From assembly GCA_946481495.1 (NCBI GenBank), contig CAMLNW010000137.1, positions 1 to 7,159 on the forward strand: a stretch of DNA of 7,159 bases, in the 5' to 3' direction. Position 1 is the stretch's first letter. Every line of letters begins with the position of its first letter. Shown piece after piece: positions 1 to 5,857 of this stretch. The notes under the pieces are model-generated. The model was not told where the DNA came from. It worked only from the letters and a program-made list of their open reading frames with translations, and did not search any database. Origin of the DNA: an uncultured Actinomycetes bacterium (GTDB lineage: Bacteria; Actinomycetota; Thermoleophilia; Solirubrobacterales; Thermoleophilaceae). Both the position numbers and the translations under genes were made by a program.

Positions 1-1
1 G

Positions 2-80
2 CCGAAGCTGGCTGTTCTGGTAACCGCATCTCCGTTCGACGCCGCGCTGCACGACGCTTACGGCAAGCTGCTGCGGCGCA
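2..80 (+). other. Coding-like fragment in a different frame from the downstream gene (frameshift or chimeric end)
   Basis: Reading from base 2 gives an open, protein-like stretch including [20 protein letters not shown]. By my count about 22 of 28 codons end in G or C. The frame of the downstream gene (from base 1) is also open here, but it reads as an Arg/Ala-rich string with only about 13 of 27 codons ending in G/C, unlike the rest of the gene. The apparent coding frame therefore switches near positions 70-85. The pattern A-x-x-F-D-x-A-L-H-D-x-x-G-K resembles a helix seen in enolase-superfamily (mandelate racemase/muconate-lactonizing) proteins, which have no obvious place in a pilus locus. 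This could be a true frameshift, a sequencing error or a chimeric contig end. The family resemblance is from memory and tentative. Confidence 0.35.
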
Positions 81-81
81 G

Positions 82-1248
82 GTGCTGCCCCAGGTCTGCG
101 TCACCGATGACCCGATTGACGGACTCGGCGATCACGACGAGGAGTCGTTCTGCGAGAACTCGGCCAGCCTGCCGCCGGGCGGCAGTGCTGCCGATCGCAA
201 TGCCGACGACTACCGCCGGGTCGTCGTGGAGCTGGAGTGGAATGTCGCCGCGGCACCGCTCGACACGGTCGTCCAGACGGCCATCGTGACCAACCCAGTC
301 GGAGGACTCGGGCCGTCGGTGACGAGCCTGACGCCGGACGTCCCCTCCACGACGGAGGTCTTCAGCGAAGGTGTCGCTACCGCCAGCTACGACCTGACGA
401 CGTCGTCGGTTCCGGCCAGCGTCACTTGGTCGGTCGACGGTGCGCGGCTCGGCCAGGCGACTGGCTCGGGTACGAACTGGAGCTTCGACTGGCCGCTCGG
501 AGCCGCCGACGAGCCGACGTTCGTCGACTGCGTCTACGTCGTGCAGGCTGAGGCATTCGACGACAAGGGGCGCGCCGGCGCCGCCAAGGCGCTGACGATC
601 ACTCTCAACCGCCGCGACCCGTTCCCCCCGTCGCGCTTCGACGGCGGGCGCAATCTCAACGCGGCGCGCGTGGATCTCCAGTGGGATCCCAACCGCGAGT
701 GTGACGTGACGGGCTACCGCGTCTACCGCGGCAGCGACCCCGAGTCGATCGGCACCGAGGTCTGCGAGACCGACCGCTCCGAGCCGACGACCTGCGTTGA
801 CGAGACCGCTCCGAGCGACGCGACGCTCTACTACGAGGTGGTCGCGATCGACACGCCGCCCGGTGGTGGCGAGCGCGAGGGAGATCGCAGCGACGTCCTG
901 GAGGTGCCGTCCGAGACGCAGAACGCCGGGTCGCCGGTAGCGCCGGCGACGCTCACGGTCTGCACCGGCGGCGCGCCAGGCTGCAACGACATCGACGGCG
1001 AGCCCGCCCCGACGGGGCTGCCGGTCCTGTCGTGGGACGAGTCAGCCGACCCCGACGGCATCGCCTTCTACCGCGTCTACCGAGACGGCATGACCTACGC
1101 CGATCGGCTCGACGTGCTGTTCAAGGTGCCCGACAAGCCGCTCGTCTTCATCGACGCGACCGCACAAGGGGCACATACCTACAGCGTCAGCGCGGTCGAC
1201 ACCCTGTTCGGCGAGTCGGCGCTGACAGGGCCGGTGAGCTGGCCATGA
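82..1248 (+). CDS. C-terminal part of a PilV-like minor pilin with Ig-like and two FnIII-like domains (5'-partial)
   Basis: This is probably the extracellular part of a large minor pilin whose prepilin leader and N-terminal helix lie upstream of the window. Numbering from the GTG at 82, residues 43-72 ([11 protein letters not shown] ... AIVTNP) look like the last strands of a pilin-type domain. Residues about 80-176 form an Ig-like segment ([10 protein letters not shown]133, W137). Residues about 180-275 and 285-388 are two FnIII-like units, each with a D-x-x-x-(Y/F)-Y/R-V-Y-R motif ([19 protein letters not shown]) and a Tyr-rich late strand ([18 protein letters not shown]). Close Cys pairs C229/C238 and C294/C301 could form disulfides. 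The GTG is only the first start codon in frame, has no good ribosome binding site, and is unlikely to be the native start. The stop overlaps the next gene's ATG (ATGA). Assignment as a minor pilin rests on its position before two prepilin genes; a plain secreted adhesin is the alternative. Confidence 0.75.
   Translation: MLPQVCVTDDPIDGLGDHDEESFCENSASLPPGGSAADRNADDYRRVVVELEWNVAAAPLDTVVQTAIVTNPVGGLGPSVTSLTPDVPSTTEVFSEGVATASYDLTTSSVPASVTWSVDGARLGQATGSGTNWSFDWPLGAADEPTFVDCVYVVQAEAFDDKGRAGAAKALTITLNRRDPFPPSRFDGGRNLNAARVDLQWDPNRECDVTGYRVYRGSDPESIGTEVCETDRSEPTTCVDETAPSDATLYYEVVAIDTPPGGGEREGDRSDVLEVPSETQNAGSPVAPATLTVCTGGAPGCNDIDGEPAPTGLPVLSWDESADPDGIAFYRVYRDGMTYADRLDVLFKVPDKPLVFIDATAQGAHTYSVSAVDTLFGESALTGPVSWP
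1233..1241 (+). promoter_or_regulatory. Ribosome binding site for the PilW-like gene, same 9-mer as at the next junction
   Basis: GGTGAGCTG starts exactly 12 nt before the ATG at 1245. The identical 9-mer sits at 2129-2137, exactly 12 nt before the ATG at 2141. The GGTGAG core partly matches the anti-Shine-Dalgarno sequence and lies inside the end of the upstream coding region, so it supports both chosen starts and coupled translation. Confidence 0.5.
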
Positions 1249-2141
1249 GCGCACGCACACTCCTGCGCGAGGACGGGGTGACACTCGTCGAGATGCTCGT
1301 GGTGCTCGTGCTGAGCCTCGTCGTGATGGGCGCGACCTATTCGACCTTCGCCCAGTTCGAGCAGACCACCGCCACCAACCAGCGCCAGAACGACGCCCAG
1401 GACCAGGTGCGCGCGGGCCTGGCTGGGTTGGCGCGCGAGCTGCGCAATCTCGCCAGCCCGATCGACGAGCTGCCCGAGGCCATCGTGCGCGCTGCCGGCG
1501 ACGATCTCGTCTTCCAGTCGGTCAGCAGCTCGGCCCTGCGGCGGGTGCGCTACTGCCTCGACGCCGACTCCCGCCGGCTTTGGCGCCAAGTCCAGTTCTC
1601 GCCGTTCAGCGAGCCCACGGCGGGCGTGTGCCCTGACACCTCATGGGGCTCGCAGCGCGCATCGGTCGAGAACGTGGTCAACGGCGAGCGCGCCGTCTTC
1701 TCGTACAACTCGGCGACGCTGACCGCGATCACCGAGGTTGGCGCGGCGCTCTGGGTCGATGCCGACCTCAATGCCAAGCCGGCCGAGTCAGCCCTGCAGA
1801 CGTCGATCTTCCTGCGCAACCAGAATCGCCGGCCGGTGGCGTCGTTCACGGCCGCGGTTGGTGGGACGGCTGTCGTGCTGAACGGCTCGAATTCGACCGA
1901 CCCGGAGGGCAAGGCGCTCGAGTACTACTGGTACGACGCCGCGCAGGCGGAGAACCTCTGCGACCCACTCCCGGACGAGGCGCCTCAGACGGGGTGCGTC
2001 GGTGCGGGTATCGTCTTCAACTACACCCCGCCGGCAGCCGGGACTCGGACCCTGAAGCTCATCGTGCGCGATCCCGCCGGGCTGACCGATGAGGCGGGGT
2101 CGCAGACCGTCTGCATGCCGGGAGTCGGGGTGAGCTGCTGA
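1245..2141 (+). CDS. PilW-like minor prepilin with C-terminal PKD-like domain
   Basis: 298 aa. The N-terminus is a class III (prepilin) signal: a short basic leader [11 protein letters not shown], predicted cleavage after Gly11, then VTLVEMLVVLVLSLVVMGA, with Glu at mature position +5 and a hydrophobic helix to about residue 31. Mature residue +1 is Val rather than the usual Phe. Residues about 32-70 continue the pilin alpha-1 helix (Gln/Arg/Ala-rich), and about 80-195 make the globular pilin domain, with C106 and C132. From about 196 (RPVASFTA) to the end lies a PKD-like Ig fold: LNGSNSTDPEGKALEYYWYD and a late strand TRTLKLIVRDPAG. The ATG is chosen because it gives the leader, overlaps the previous stop (ATGA) and follows GGTGAG by 6 nt. 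PilW-type proteins sit in the minor pilin priming complex at the fibre tip; the PKD-like domain would face outward. Prepilin identity is firm; the PilW subclass is inferred from length and order. Confidence 0.9.
   Translation: MSARTLLREDGVTLVEMLVVLVLSLVVMGATYSTFAQFEQTTATNQRQNDAQDQVRAGLAGLARELRNLASPIDELPEAIVRAAGDDLVFQSVSSSALRRVRYCLDADSRRLWRQVQFSPFSEPTAGVCPDTSWGSQRASVENVVNGERAVFSYNSATLTAITEVGAALWVDADLNAKPAESALQTSIFLRNQNRRPVASFTAAVGGTAVVLNGSNSTDPEGKALEYYWYDAAQAENLCDPLPDEAPQTGCVGAGIVFNYTPPAAGTRTLKLIVRDPAGLTDEAGSQTVCMPGVGVSC
2129..2137 (+). promoter_or_regulatory. Ribosome binding site for the PilX-like gene
   Basis: A second copy of GGTGAGCTG, preceded by two further G (GGGGTGAG at 2127-2134), lies 6 nt before the ATG at 2141. 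It is within the last codons of the PilW-like gene and fits translational coupling across the TGATG overlap. Confidence 0.5.
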
Positions 2142-3343
2142 TGCGTGCACGGCTCGCAAGTGAGGACGGCAACGTGCTCGTGATCGCGGTGACGATGATG
2201 GCCCTCATGCTCGGCCTCGGCTCAGCGGCGCTGTCGACCGTCGACACCCAGACCGACGTCGTGCTGAAGGAGCGTCGGCACGAGTCGAGCTTCAACCTCG
2301 CCGAGGGGGTGCTCAACGCCCAGACCTTCGTGCTCGCACGGCGTGGCACCGGCAGCGCGACGACCCCGTTCCCGGTCGCTTGCGACCCTTCGTTGACCTC
2401 GACGCTCTGCCCCGACGACGACCAGATCGAGCTCAGTTACGACTCGGCGACCCAAGGCGACTACGCGGATGCGACCTGGACGACCACCGTCCGCGACAAC
2501 CCGAGTGGGAGCTTCTACAGCGAGACGGCCGTCAACGCCGCTCCGCGCTATGACGCGAACGGCGACAACCAGCTCTGGGTTCGCGCGCACGCGTCCGCGC
2601 GCGATCGCGAGCGCGAGATCGTGGCGCTGATCAGCGTCGAGTTCCGGCCGGTCAACTTCCCGCGCTACGCAATCGCCGGCGGCTGGTTCCGAACCTCGAA
2701 CAACGGACGCAAGGTGATCGTGGACGGCACCGGGTCGTTCGGAGTCGGGGTGCGCTGCTCGACCCCGCCGCAGTCGTCGACCTGCCTCGACTACCAGCCG
2801 AGCAAGGGCCAGCTCGAGCCGGCGGGCGCCTACCAGCTCAACTACCCGAACACGACAGGCGTCCTCGCCGACGAGCTGCGTGCGCTCGAGGACAATGCCA
2901 AGGCCAACGGCACCTACTACACGAGCTGCCCGTCGAACCCGAATGGGCAGGTGGTGATCGTCGAGAGCGGCAACTGCTCTTACAACAACAGCGCCCCGGC
3001 CGCGCCCGGCGCCTCCAAATGCTGCAACAGCGCGATAAAGCCCGGCCTGCTGATCGTCAAGTGCGGCACGATCTCGCTCGGCGGCAACATCGAGTTCCAT
3101 GGCCTCGTCTACGTGCCGAACGTCAACTCCAGCGGCGGCTGGTGCTCGAGCGGGATCGTCGTCACGCCACAGGGCACGTCGCTGATCAAGGGCGGTGTGA
3201 TCGTCGACGGGCCGGGCGGCATCCTCTCGGGCTCCAGCGGTCTGAACATCCAGTACACCGCCAACGCCTTCGACAACGTCCGTACCGCGGGCACGGCGGG
3301 CGTCGTGCAGAACACCTGGCGCGAGATTCCGGACGACAATTGA
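2141..3343 (+). CDS. PilX-like minor pilin/pilus assembly protein with Cys-rich beta-helix-like C-terminus
   Basis: 400 aa. It starts MRARLASEDG, then a hydrophobic stretch NVLVIAVTMMALMLGLGSAA (residues 11-30) and an amphipathic helix ending FNLAEGVLNAQTFVLAR (51-67). This matches the N-terminal plan of PilX-type proteins (short leader, Gly, hydrophobic helix, then an AE-containing helix). If cleaved after Gly10, mature position +5 is Ile, so the Glu5 of ordinary pilins is absent. Residues about 173-400 contain repeated Gly-rich short strands (ISLGGNIEFHGLVYVPN at 311-327; LIKGGVIVDGPGGILSGSSG at 348-367), suggesting a beta-helix or bactofilin-like fold. There are ten Cys (81, 90, 206, 215, 263, 279, 294, 295, 308, 335), an even number compatible with extracytoplasmic disulfides. 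The ATG overlaps the previous stop (TGATG) and follows GGGGTGAG by 6 nt. It is likely part of the tip complex with the two preceding gene products. The subclass is inferred; pilus-linked function is well supported. Confidence 0.82.
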   Translation: MRARLASEDGNVLVIAVTMMALMLGLGSAALSTVDTQTDVVLKERRHESSFNLAEGVLNAQTFVLARRGTGSATTPFPVACDPSLTSTLCPDDDQIELSYDSATQGDYADATWTTTVRDNPSGSFYSETAVNAAPRYDANGDNQLWVRAHASARDREREIVALISVEFRPVNFPRYAIAGGWFRTSNNGRKVIVDGTGSFGVGVRCSTPPQSSTCLDYQPSKGQLEPAGAYQLNYPNTTGVLADELRALEDNAKANGTYYTSCPSNPNGQVVIVESGNCSYNNSAPAAPGASKCCNSAIKPGLLIVKCGTISLGGNIEFHGLVYVPNVNSSGGWCSSGIVVTPQGTSLIKGGVIVDGPGGILSGSSGLNIQYTANAFDNVRTAGTAGVVQNTWREIPDDN

Positions 3344-3367
3344 CGCCCCGCCGGTCTGACCGCCGCC

Positions 3368-3388
3368 GCGCCGGTTAGCTTCCGGCGC
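3368..3388 (+). promoter_or_regulatory. Perfect inverted repeat framing a -10-like box directly before pilD
   Basis: Seven-base arms GCGCCGG (3368-3374) and CCGGCGC (3382-3388) flank TTAGCTT and abut the pilD ATG at 3389. The hexamer TAGCTT (3376-3381) fits the actinobacterial -10 pattern TANNNT and ends 7 nt before the ATG. That is the spacing expected for a leaderless transcript, and there is no Shine-Dalgarno sequence here. The -35 side is weak: CTGAC at 3356-3360 is too close. If the transcript starts at the ATG, the repeat would act as a DNA operator. If RNA polymerase enters from the upstream genes, the RNA could fold as a 7-bp hairpin next to the start codon. No U-tract follows, so it is not a typical terminator. 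Confidence 0.4.
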
Positions 3389-4147
3389 ATGTCGACCGCG
3401 CTGGCCACAGTTTTCGCGGGCGCCCTCGGGCTGCTCGTCGGCAGCTTCCTCAACGTCGTCGCCTATCGGCTGCCACGCGGCGAGTCGGTCGTCACGCCGC
3501 GCTCGCGCTGCCCAGGCTGTGGCACGCTGGTTCGTGCGCGCGACAACGTCCCGGTCCTTTCGTGGTTGCTGCTGCGCGGCCGCTGCCGCGACTGTGGAGC
3601 GCCGATCGCGGTGCGCTATCCGGTCGTCGAGGCGACCACGGGCCTGGTCTTCGCAGCGATCGCGGCGGTCACGGGCTATGAAGCCGAGCTTGCGCTCTAC
3701 CTGCCCTTTGTGGCGCTCCTGATAGCCGTCGCGGCGATCGACCTCGAGCACCGGATCGTGCCGAACAAGCTGGTCGCGCCGGCTGCGATTTGGGCGATCG
3801 TCGCCTGGGCGGTGGTCGACCTCGACTTCTTGCCGGAGGCGCTGGCAGCGGGCGCGGGCGCTTTCCTGTTCCTGCTGCTCGCGGCGCTCGCCTACCCCGC
3901 CGGCATGGGCATGGGCGATGTCAAGCTTGCGGGTGTGATGGGGCTCTATCTTGGGCTGTCGGTGGTGCCGGCGCTGCTGGTCGCTTTCCTCGCCGGTTCG
4001 ATCGTCGGGATCGCGATCGTCGCGCGCGAGGGCCGCGACGCCCGCAAGAAGGGGGTGCCGTTCGCGCCGTTTCTCGCGTTCGGCGGCCTGGTCGGCGTGC
4101 TGGCCGGGCAGGAGCTGGTCTCTCTCTACGCCGACCGCTTCTTGTAG
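3389..4147 (+). CDS. pilD: Prepilin peptidase / N-methyltransferase PilD (type IV leader peptidase)
   Basis: 252 aa, the usual family size. This bifunctional membrane aspartic protease removes prepilin leaders on the cytoplasmic side after Gly and methylates the new N-terminus. The first helix reads GLLVGSFLNVVAYRLPRGES (residues 14-33), the classic GSFLNVV-RLP signature. The Zn-type cysteine tetrad is intact: C41/C44 (CPGCG) and C66/C69 (CRDCG), followed by RYPVVEATTG (76-85). Both catalytic aspartates are visible: D118 in AAIDLEHRIVPN and D177 in GMGMGDVKLAG. The C-terminal VPFAPFLAFGG (223-233) is also typical. Several hydrophobic segments span about 86-210 and 228-243. It follows the minor pilins by 45 bp and precedes pilM by 70 bp, and the prepilins upstream are obvious substrates. 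The methylase half looks intact because all four Cys are present. The ATG at 3389 is the natural start; it has no Shine-Dalgarno but has a possible leaderless promoter. Confidence 0.96.
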   Translation: MSTALATVFAGALGLLVGSFLNVVAYRLPRGESVVTPRSRCPGCGTLVRARDNVPVLSWLLLRGRCRDCGAPIAVRYPVVEATTGLVFAAIAAVTGYEAELALYLPFVALLIAVAAIDLEHRIVPNKLVAPAAIWAIVAWAVVDLDFLPEALAAGAGAFLFLLLAALAYPAGMGMGDVKLAGVMGLYLGLSVVPALLVAFLAGSIVGIAIVAREGRDARKKGVPFAPFLAFGGLVGVLAGQELVSLYADRFL

Positions 4148-4165
4148 CTCGGCGAGATCCAGGGT

Positions 4166-4192
4166 TCAAGCCGCGCGCGCGGCTGCCGATAG
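4166..4192 (+). promoter_or_regulatory. Sigma-28 (FliA/SigD/WhiG-class) promoter candidate for pilMNO
   Basis: TCAAG (4166-4170), a 14-nt spacer, then GCCGATAG (4185-4192). The E. coli FliA consensus is TAAAGTTT-N11-GCCGATAA, which also leaves 14 nt between TAAAG and GCCGATAA. The -10 element matches 7 of 8 positions, the -35 core 4 of 5, and the spacing is exact. A start about 6-8 nt downstream (about 4198-4200) would give a leader of roughly 18-20 nt before the pilM ATG at 4218. No other TCAAG/GCCGATA pair was noticed in the window, and this one lies in the 70-bp gap between pilD and pilM. Confidence 0.6.
4169..4184. repeat. 16-bp perfect palindrome inside the pilM promoter spacer
   Basis: AGCCGCGCGCGCGGCT is its own reverse complement. 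It starts within the -35-like TCAAG and ends one base before the -10-like GCCGATAG, so it fills the spacer. It could be an operator, an alternating-CG structural element, or a by-product of high GC. With no T-tract after it, it is a poor intrinsic terminator for pilD. Confidence 0.55.
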
Positions 4193-4193
4193 A

Positions 4194-4200
4194 GGGAGGG
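4194..4200 (+). promoter_or_regulatory. Purine-rich Shine-Dalgarno-like GGGAGGG, unusually far from the pilM start
   Basis: GGGAGGG ends 17 nt before the pilM ATG, well beyond the usual 5-9 nt, and no in-frame ATG, GTG or TTG lies between. It also overlaps the predicted transcription start. It may contribute little to initiation, leaving pilM with a short, weak leader. Confidence 0.3.
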
Positions 4201-4217
4201 ACTCAGATCTCTTCCCT

Positions 4218-5183
4218 ATGGCCTTCTCCCTACGCAAGAACTCCGACGGCGGCAGCTTCGGCCTCGACATCGACGGTCGCTTCCTGGCGGCTGCCCAGGT
4301 TCGTGACGGCCGTCTGACCAGTGTCGCCAGCGCCGAGCTGCCCCTGGGCGTGCTTGCCGACGGCGAGGTGACCGATCGCGATGCGCTGACGGCAGCATTG
4401 AAGGAGTTCGTGAACGCGAACAAGTTGCCGCGCCGGGTGCGACTCGGGGTGTCGAACCAACAGATCGTCGTGCGCATGCTCGACCTGCCGCGGATCGACG
4501 ATCCCGGCGAGCGCGACGCCGCATTGCGCTTCCAGGCGGCTGAGGCCATCGCGATGCCGCTCGACGAGGCGGTGCTCGACCACCAGATTGCCGGCTACAG
4601 CAACAACGGCGAGGTCGGCGAGCGGATGCAGGTCGTCGTGGTCGCCGCGCGACGTACGATGATCGACGAGTACCTCGAGGCGGCCAAGGACGCGGGCCTG
4701 AAGGCCGACGGGATCGACCTCGACGCCTTTGCGCTTGTACGGATGCTGGCGGATGCCGGTTCCGAGACGCAGACGACTGAGCTGGTCCCGGACGTCGATG
4801 GCCAGCCCCAGGCCGCGCGCGTCTTTTGCCACCTCGGCGGCGTTTCGAACCTGGCGATCGCGCTCGGCTCTTCCTGCTTCTTCTGTCGCACGCTCTCAGC
4901 CCGCTTCGACGACGAGGCCGCCGGCGCACGGCTCGCCGACGAGATCCGGATGTCGATCGACTACTACATGTCCCAGCCTGCCGCGCTCGCGGTCGGCGAC
5001 GTGGTCATCTCGGGCGAGGGCGCACGCGACGCGGAGCTGATCGCCGAGGTTGGCGAGCGGCTCAGCATGCCTGTCGCGGCTGCCAGCCCGCTGGGCAAGC
5101 TCGACGCGCAAGCGGTGCCAGCCGACGACGATCCACATCGCTACACGGTCGCGACCGGTCTGGCGCTTGGAGCCACGGCATGA
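4218..5183 (+). CDS. pilM: PilM-like actin-fold protein of the type IV pilus alignment complex
   Basis: 321 aa, close to the usual PilM length of about 350. PilM is cytoplasmic, has the actin/FtsA fold, and binds the N-terminal tail of PilN, linking the motor ATPase to the PilNO complex. Visible parts are phosphate-1-like FGLDIDGRFLAAAQV (residues 14-28); LGVSNQQIVVRMLDLP (76-91) and FQAAEAIAMPLDEAVLDH (105-122), typical of the PilM 1C-like region; MQVVVVAARRTMIDEYLEAAKDAGLKADGID (137-167); phosphate-2-like FCHLGGVSNLAIALG (203-217); VVISGEGA (262-269); and a closing YTVATGLALG (309-318). Odd points: phosphate-2 has His205 where Asp is expected (DIG-type motif), the adenosine loop is GEG rather than GG/GPG, and C204, C220 and C223 cluster near the site. 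Nucleotide binding may be altered or lost. The ATG at 4218 follows a sigma-28-like promoter, and the stop overlaps pilN (ATGA). Family assignment is strong from sequence plus context. Confidence 0.92.
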   Translation: MAFSLRKNSDGGSFGLDIDGRFLAAAQVRDGRLTSVASAELPLGVLADGEVTDRDALTAALKEFVNANKLPRRVRLGVSNQQIVVRMLDLPRIDDPGERDAALRFQAAEAIAMPLDEAVLDHQIAGYSNNGEVGERMQVVVVAARRTMIDEYLEAAKDAGLKADGIDLDAFALVRMLADAGSETQTTELVPDVDGQPQAARVFCHLGGVSNLAIALGSSCFFCRTLSARFDDEAAGARLADEIRMSIDYYMSQPAALAVGDVVISGEGARDAELIAEVGERLSMPVAAASPLGKLDAQAVPADDDPHRYTVATGLALGATA

Positions 5184-5857
5184 AGCCCGTCAACCTTCTC
5201 CCCGAGTCACAGCGGCGGCGGCCGTCCGACGGCGACGGCAAGAGCGCCTATGCCGTGCTCGCCGTCCTCGGCCTGCTCGTCGTGATGACAGGGCTCTACG
5301 TCGCTGTCTCGAATCAGGTGACGACACGCTCGACGGAGGCCGCTGAGGCATCCGTCGAGGCCGATCGTCTCGAGGCCCAGGCGGCCAACTTGGGCGCGTT
5401 CGGCAACTTCGCGCAGGTCAAGGAGACGCGTGTCGCGTCGGTGCGTCAGATCGCCAGCCAGCGTTTCGACTGGGAGCGGCTGATGCTCGAGCTGGCGCGT
5501 GTGCTTCCGGCTGACGGCTGGCTGCAGGCGGCCGACGCCTCGGTCAGCGGTGAGGCTGGCGATGGCACGTCGAGCGAGGAATCTGCGGGCTCCGGCGGCC
5601 CGACTGCCAACCTAGTTGGCTGCCTGCCACGCCAGGCCGATGTCGCCGAGTTGATGCTGCGCCTGCGCCGCATGCACCGCGTCGAGGACGTGACGCTGTC
5701 GGAGTCGGTGCTCGAGGACGAGCAGGGCGCGCCGTCGATCGACGCCTGCGGCCGCTACTACAAGTTCGACGTCGACGTCGCGTTTGCGCCGGCTGCGCCT
5801 GAGGAGGCGCCCGACGGCGAGCGTCGCGTCCCGGCCGCGCTAGGAGGTGGATCGTGA
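5180..5857 (+). CDS. pilN: PilN-like bitopic membrane protein of the type IV pilus alignment complex
   Basis: 225 aa. It begins MKPVNLLPESQRRR, matching the conserved PilN tail (I/V)NLLP that docks into PilM. One transmembrane helix follows at about 22-43 (SAYAVLAVLGLLVVMTGLYVAV), then a coiled-coil-prone region about 48-95 rich in Glu/Ala, and a conserved DWERLMLELARVLPADGWLQ (97-116) that starts the extracytoplasmic ferredoxin-like domain. A Gly/Ser/Glu-rich linker (about 122-143) separates this from the second half, LPRQADVAELMLRLRRMHRVEDVTLSES (149-176) and YYKFDVDVAFA (193-203). C148 and C190 are the only Cys and both would be extracytoplasmic, so a disulfide is possible. The last residues (about 204-225) are low complexity. 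The ATG overlaps the pilM stop (ATGA), with GGAG 7 nt upstream. It pairs with PilO in the membrane. Confidence 0.93.
   Translation: MKPVNLLPESQRRRPSDGDGKSAYAVLAVLGLLVVMTGLYVAVSNQVTTRSTEAAEASVEADRLEAQAANLGAFGNFAQVKETRVASVRQIASQRFDWERLMLELARVLPADGWLQAADASVSGEAGDGTSSEESAGSGGPTANLVGCLPRQADVAELMLRLRRMHRVEDVTLSESVLEDEQGAPSIDACGRYYKFDVDVAFAPAAPEEAPDGERRVPAALGGGS
5842..5848 (+). promoter_or_regulatory. Strong Shine-Dalgarno for pilO fixing its GTG start
   Basis: AGGAGGT, fully complementary to the 16S 3' end, lies 5 nt before the GTG at 5854. It is the best ribosome binding site in the window and decides the pilO start, which overlaps the pilN stop (GTGA). Its strength fits a need for PilO in step with PilN despite the GTG codon. 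Confidence 0.85.

Noticed and set aside
1032..1244. Upstream extension of the PilW-like gene in the same frame
   Set aside because: It overlaps the C-terminus of the first gene, reads as an Arg/His-rich string and would bury the prepilin leader internally.
2222..3751. Long minus-strand open frame (509 codons)
   Set aside because: It is antisense to the PilX-like gene and the start of pilD, is extremely Arg/Asp/Ala-rich and has no recognisable motif. It is the usual high-GC shadow.
4169..4184. Intrinsic terminator for pilD
   Set aside because: The palindrome is GC-rich, but no T-tract follows and a hairpin would need its loop inside the CG run.
3951..4217. Upstream extension of the pilM frame into pilD
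   Set aside because: It is Arg/Ser-rich and overlaps well-supported pilD. The ATG at 4218 gives the expected PilM N-terminus.
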